DNA of 64,000 nt from Rhodoblastus sphagnicola (GTDB taxonomy: Bacteria; Pseudomonadota; Alphaproteobacteria; Rhizobiales; Beijerinckiaceae): assembly GCF_002937075.1 (NCBI RefSeq), contig NZ_NHSJ01000082.1, forward strand, positions 62,001 through 126,000. Direction: 5' to 3'. A program made the translations under genes and the position numbers. The notes under the pieces are model-generated. The model was not told the DNA's origin. It made no database searches and worked only from the letters and a program-made list of their open reading frames with translations. This document shows positions 60,779 through 64,000 of this stretch, piece after piece; the first letter of the stretch is position 1, and each line of letters begins with the position of its first letter.

Positions 60779-60991
60779 TTAGTAATCGCCGCCGCCGACC
60801 AGCGGACAGATCGCGCCCGCAGCGCATTTGCCGCCCTTGGCGCGGGCGGCTTTCGGCTTGGCCTTGCCCTTCGCCTGAACGAGCGGGGCTGGCGCCGACA
60901 GACCGTGCGCCACAGGCAGGGCAAAGCCGGCGGGCGCGCCAAAAAACGCGCCAAGGGCGCAGGCCAGACTGGCGGCGAACAGGATACGCAT
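60779..60991 (-). CDS. Small secreted Lys/Ala-rich protein
   Basis: A predicted 70-residue protein with a signal peptide (about 1-24, ending GFALP) and a basic mature part KGKAKPKAARAKGGKCAAGA (20 residues shown) with two cysteines, ending GGGDY. GGAGGAG stands before the ATG. The function is unknown; a small periplasmic basic peptide is predicted. Confidence 0.65.
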   Translation of the reverse strand: MRILFAASLACALGAFFGAPAGFALPVAHGLSAPAPLVQAKGKAKPKAARAKGGKCAAGAICPLVGGGDY

Positions 60992-61075
60992 CGGGTCGCT
61001 CCTCCAAATAATCGCGAAAAATATCGGGCGATGAAAACCCCTCGCCTCACAACCTACACGCGCTTTGCCCCGTCG

Positions 61076-61417
61076 TCAGCCCCACCACCAGGCGGCGAAC
61101 ACGATCGCGGCCTCGCCAGCGAATATGGCGGCGAAGACGGAGCGGCGAAAGGCGAAAAACGCCGTCGCCGCGAACGCGAACGCGCCGCCGCGCGCCAAGA
61201 GCGGGACGGCGGCGAGTTCGCGCGGCGGCGTGGCCACGATCTTCAGCACCACGCCGACCAGCAAGGCGGTGGCGATGCAGCGCACCAACCGAAACAGTTC
61301 GGATTGCTCATCGATCTTGTGGGCGATCACCACGGACAGCCAGCGCCAGACCTCGCTGGGCAGGAATCCCAACACAATGACCGCGAGATAGGGATGGAGG
61401 GCTGGATCGAAGCTCAC
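61076..61417 (-). CDS. azlD: AzlD-family branched-chain amino acid exporter subunit
   Basis: A predicted 113-residue membrane protein with four hydrophobic helices and the AzlD-like start LHPYLAVIVLGFLPSEVWRW, where relatives read T-Y-x-x-R-x-x-P. It is the small partner of AzlC in two-component amino acid exporters. GTG 61417 overlaps the azlC stop (GTGA), showing coupling. The frame remains open upstream as the shadow of azlC. Confidence 0.85.
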   Translation of the reverse strand: MSFDPALHPYLAVIVLGFLPSEVWRWLSVVIAHKIDEQSELFRLVRCIATALLVGVVLKIVATPPRELAAVPLLARGGAFAFAATAFFAFRRSVFAAIFAGEAAIVFAAWWWG

Positions 61418-62133
61418 GCCACAACCCTGCGCGCGTAAAAACTGGCGAGCCAGGCGCCGCCGCCGCCCACCACGGCCAAGACCAGCAGGTCGAAGCCGCC
61501 GCCGACAAAAGCCTGGGTCAGCGGCGCCAGCGCCAGGCCGGCGCCGATGGCGATCCAGTCCGAACCGTCGCGCGCCGCCCGCGCCGTGGCGGCGAGGAAG
61601 TAGAACGGCGACAGCGTCATCAGGCCGCCCGCGAGCGGAGCCGGCAGGGCGGCGGTCAGCCAATAGCCGAGACCGCTGGTGAGCGTGGTCAGGCCGACGC
61701 AGGTGAGGGCGAAGCCGAAGAAGAACGGCAGGCGCCGTTCCTTCGCCATGTCGGGCAGGCGGCGCAGCGATTCTGTCCAGACGGTGACCGCGATGAAATG
61801 GGCGGCCAGCAGCAGCGTGGTCCGCCGCGTTTTTTCCGCGCGCAACATGGGCAGTACGGACAGGCACATGGGCAGCAGCCGCACCGACGACAGGCTGACG
61901 GCGAAGGCGATCGCCGCCGGCGCGGTTTTCGCCGCCAGCGCGCCGAAGAACAGCACTTGCCCCGGCCCGGCCCAGATCAGCGCGGTGGCCAGCATGGCGG
62001 CTTCAGGCGGAAGATCGGCGGCGCGGGCGAGCGCGCCGGTGCTCATCAGCGACAGCGCGACATAGAAGGCGGGGCCGGTCAAAGCCGTTCGCGCGCCGGC
62101 GAAAAACCAGCGTCTCTCATCCGGCGCAAACAA
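61414..62133 (-). CDS. azlC: AzlC-family branched-chain amino acid exporter
   Basis: A 239-residue membrane protein. The AzlC signature lies in AMLATALIWAGPGQVLFFG and SLSSVRLLPMCLSVLP (N-x-R-x-x-L-Y/P in relatives), with about five to six helices. It likely exports branched-chain amino acids or analogues. TTG 62133 has GGAAG seven bases upstream, inside the end of the FNR-type gene, which ends 3 bases before it. Co-transcription with that regulator is likely. Confidence 0.88.
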   Translation of the reverse strand: MFAPDERRWFFAGARTALTGPAFYVALSLMSTGALARAADLPPEAAMLATALIWAGPGQVLFFGALAAKTAPAAIAFAVSLSSVRLLPMCLSVLPMLRAEKTRRTTLLLAAHFIAVTVWTESLRRLPDMAKERRLPFFFGFALTCVGLTTLTSGLGYWLTAALPAPLAGGLMTLSPFYFLAATARAARDGSDWIAIGAGLALAPLTQAFVGGGFDLLVLAVVGGGGAWLASFYARRVVA

Positions 62134-62136
62134 ATT

Positions 62137-62895
62137 TCAGACTTCCGCAAGCCGCTCCAGGCGCGGCACGTCGAGCAGACGCACGCCGTCGGGCACGATG
62201 ACAATGGTCTTTTCCCGCGCCATGCGGGTCATCATCCGGCTCACCGTCTCGACCGTCAGGCCGAGATAATCGCCGATGTCGAGCCGGGTCATCGGCAGCG
62301 GCACATGGACGGACGGGCCGTGGATGCGCGCGTAACGCTTGCGCATGCCGACCAGGAAGGCGGCGATCTTTTCTTCGGCGGTGCGGCGGCCGAGCACCAC
62401 CATCTGCTCCTGCGCCAGCGCCAGTTCGTGCGAGGCCATGGCCATCAGCCGGCGCAACAGGCGCGGCTTGTCGTCGAGCATGTCGCTGAAACCCACGCGC
62501 GAGAACTGACAGAGCTTGGCCGGCGTCAGGGCGTCGGCGGTGTAGCTGTGGTTGGGTTCGAAATCGAGGCCGAGGAAATCGCCGGGCATGGCGAAGCCGA
62601 CGACCTGACGGCGCCCGTCGGGCAGCAGTTTCGACAGCCGCAGCGCGCCGGCGGTGAGATTATAGACGAAGCCGGCCTCGCGGCCCTGTTCGAAAATCGT
62701 GCTCTTGGCGGGATAGCCCTGGCTGCGGCCGATCCGCTCCAGCGCGTCCAATTCGTCGGGGTCGAGCGCGCAACAGACGCTCTGGTCCTTGATTTCACAG
62801 TCGCAACAGTCCAGGCCGGGACTCTGCGCGGCCTTGTGCGCGCCACAGGGAACGAGGCGGGTGTTGGCTTCGATACGCCCGAACACCGTCTCCAC
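62137..62895 (-). CDS. FNR/FixK-family regulator with N-terminal cysteines (FnrN/AadR-like)
   Basis: A predicted 252-residue oxygen-responsive regulator. The N-terminal [16 protein letters not shown] supplies FNR-type cluster ligands and a central Cys is in PAKLCQFSR. The cyclic-nucleotide-like domain has [20 protein letters not shown] and [10 protein letters not shown]. The helix-turn-helix is [20 protein letters not shown] with E-x-x-S-R contacts for TTGAT half-sites. GTG 62895 has AAGG upstream; TTG 62940 is an alternative. In relatives (AadR, FnrN) it activates anaerobic and photosynthetic genes. An FNR-like site lies upstream. Confidence 0.9.
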   Translation of the reverse strand: METVFGRIEANTRLVPCGAHKAAQSPGLDCCDCEIKDQSVCCALDPDELDALERIGRSQGYPAKSTIFEQGREAGFVYNLTAGALRLSKLLPDGRRQVVGFAMPGDFLGLDFEPNHSYTADALTPAKLCQFSRVGFSDMLDDKPRLLRRLMAMASHELALAQEQMVVLGRRTAEEKIAAFLVGMRKRYARIHGPSVHVPLPMTRLDIGDYLGLTVETVSRMMTRMAREKTIVIVPDGVRLLDVPRLERLAEV

Positions 62896-63012
62896 AAGGG
62901 CCTTTTCGACCAGACTTTCCAAGCCGCGCTCCCAACTCAACCGCCCCGACGCCGCACCCGCGCCTTTCCGCGTGGGTAAAGTCTAGCATTGAAAATCGTG
63001 GGCACAATGTTT

Positions 63013-63026
63013 TTGATCCTCGTCAA
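63013..63026. promoter_or_regulatory. FNR-type box upstream of the FNR-family gene
   Basis: TTGAT-CCTC-GTCAA, one base from the TTGAT-N4-ATCAA consensus, about 120 bases upstream of the predicted start. It fits autoregulation, which is known for several FnrN and FNR proteins. Confidence 0.55.
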
Positions 63027-63230
63027 CGACAAGCATCGAATTTGTCGTCGTCGGAATTGCACTATCCCAAATCGCGTCGGCAACCGCGAGCACGGCTGTT
63101 TTGCCGCCAGATTGCTTGCCCTTCGCGGTTTCGGGCTTTAAGGCTCTCAGCCATCGCGCGGCGATTTGTCGCGCGGGTCCTCGCCCCGATTGGGGCGTTC
63201 GACCCAAGGCATGGGGGCGGCGCTTTCGCA

Positions 63231-64000
63231 ATGGCCGAGGCTCATCACAGCACACGCCGGTTCGAGCGAATCCTTTTCCTGTCCTCGGGCGCGCCCGAGG
63301 CCGAGGACGCCCGCGCGCGGCTGGTCGGCCGCTATGGCGACGTCCATTCCGAGGACGCCGACGTGGTGGTGGCCCTGGGCGGCGACGGGCTGATGTTGCA
63401 GACCCTGCATCGCTTCATGGGGCGCGGCGTGCCGATCTATGGCCTCAACCGCGGCTCGGTCGGCTTCCTGATGAACGAGTTCCGCGAGACCGGCCTGCGC
63501 AAGCGGCTCGCCCAGGCGCAAAGCACGATCATCCATCCGCTGAAAATGTCGGCGCGAACGATGAACGGCGAAACCAGGGAAGCGCGGGCGATCAACGAAG
63601 TGTCGCTGCTGCGCCAGTCCGCGCAGGCGGCGAAACTGCGCATTTTCGTCGATGGCCAGAGTCGTCTCTCGGAATTGACCGCCGATGGCGTGCTGCTGGC
63701 GACGCCGGCGGGCTCCACCGCCTACAATCTGTCCGCCGGCGGCCCGATCCTGCCGATCGAGGCGCCGCTGATGGCGCTGACGCCGATGTCCGCCTTCCGG
63801 CCCCGGCACTGGCGCGGCGCGCTGCTGTCCAACAGGGCCGAGGTGGTCATCGAAGTGCTGGAGCCGGAAAAACGGCCGGTGTCGGCGGTGGCCGATCATA
63901 CCGAGTTCCGCGATATCGTGCGGGTGGCGGCCGCGATGGACGAGTCGACCGGTCTGGAGCTGCTGCACGATCCCGGCCATTCCATGGAAGAGCGCATTTT
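63231..64000 (+). CDS. nadK: NAD kinase (3' end cut by window)
   Basis: The frame is open from ATG 63231 to the window end, about 256 residues. It is an ATP/polyphosphate-dependent NAD kinase making NADP. The active-site block is [18 protein letters not shown] near residue 45-62 (GGDG with catalytic Asp), followed by [13 protein letters not shown] and NEVSLLR with the conserved [20 protein letters not shown] is the second NAD-binding block. The upstream ATG at 63211 is out of frame. The missing part is only the C-terminal end. Confidence 0.95.
   Translation, partial: MAEAHHSTRRFERILFLSSGAPEAEDARARLVGRYGDVHSEDADVVVALGGDGLMLQTLHRFMGRGVPIYGLNRGSVGFLMNEFRETGLRKRLAQAQSTIIHPLKMSARTMNGETREARAINEVSLLRQSAQAAKLRIFVDGQSRLSELTADGVLLATPAGSTAYNLSAGGPILPIEAPLMALTPMSAFRPRHWRGALLSNRAEVVIEVLEPEKRPVSAVADHTEFRDIVRVAAAMDESTGLELLHDPGHSMEERI

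Noticed and set aside
1-64000. CRISPR arrays, tRNA and rRNA genes
   Set aside because: No regularly spaced direct repeats with unique spacers and no tRNA-like cloverleaf with CCA-proximal arms were recognised; the tandem repeats at 8.5 and 26.1 kb have no spacers.

Overview
The window comes from a high-GC purple non-sulfur phototroph of the Alphaproteobacteria (order Hyphomicrobiales/Rhizobiales). Two loci encode LH2-type light-harvesting beta/alpha polypeptides, each behind a promoter whose -35 box overlaps a perfect PpsR/CrtJ operator (TGT-N12-ACA). Other lineage markers are a MucR/Ros regulator, a FixK/FnrN/AadR-type FNR protein with cysteines, several Omp25/Omp31-family barrels, DUF1491, DUF2336, and the dispersed palindromic repeats common in this order. 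The LH alpha chains resemble those of Rhodoblastus (Rhodopseudomonas) acidophilus, so a Rhodoblastus-like organism is my inference, not a proof.

Layout. 0-8.3 kb: a surface or export locus with two family-4-type glycosyltransferases (the first cut by the window edge) flanking a type I secretion-like ABC transporter with a degenerate C39 domain, an HlyD adaptor and a long Sel1-repeat protein. 8.3-9.9 kb: puc locus 1, IS-like repeat debris and a small glycosyltransferase fragment. 9.9-17.7 kb: a chemoreceptor, moaA, a DUF971 gene, cobS, an Flp-type pilin, dusA, a MarR regulator and an M20 dipeptidase. 17.7-19.8 kb: an AT-rich two-gene island (cysteine-rich SAM methyltransferase-like protein plus a DUF1848 protein), the most novel-looking unit in the window. 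19.9-29.6 kb: hemE, a methylmalonyl-CoA mutase operon, sodB, oligopeptidase B and mucR. 29.9-32 kb: a soluble histidine kinase, a peptidoglycan-binding membrane protein and DUF1491. 32-33.4 kb: puc locus 2. 33.7-44.5 kb: DUF2336, a DUF1214/DUF1254-like pair, a FeuPQ-like two-component system with a periplasmic PepSY-like partner, ppk2, and an archaeal/eukaryotic-type prolyl-tRNA synthetase. 44.5-46.7 kb: a phosphate-uptake operon (DUF47, Pit, NUDIX) behind a clear Pho box. 47.4-49.9 kb: three Omp25-like barrels. 49.9-64 kb: rimO, quinone oxidoreductase, a chemoreceptor, a nucleoside deoxyribosyltransferase-like protein, aldo/keto reductase, HD-GYP protein, cytochrome c, nitroreductase, a fourth Omp barrel nearly identical to the first but inverted, azlCD, an FNR-family regulator and the start of NAD kinase.

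How the genes fit together. Oxygen and light control is visible in the PpsR-type operators and in the FNR-type regulator with a likely autoregulatory FNR box; hemE supplies tetrapyrroles for haem and bacteriochlorophyll. cobS and the B12-dependent mutase form a cobalamin/propionate theme. Pit/DUF47 and Ppk2 are both phosphate functions. The two LH2 alpha chains differ at the residues that tune B850 absorption (Tyr-Phe versus Phe-Met), which suggests two antenna types for different light levels. No tRNA, rRNA, CRISPR array or intact transposase was found.
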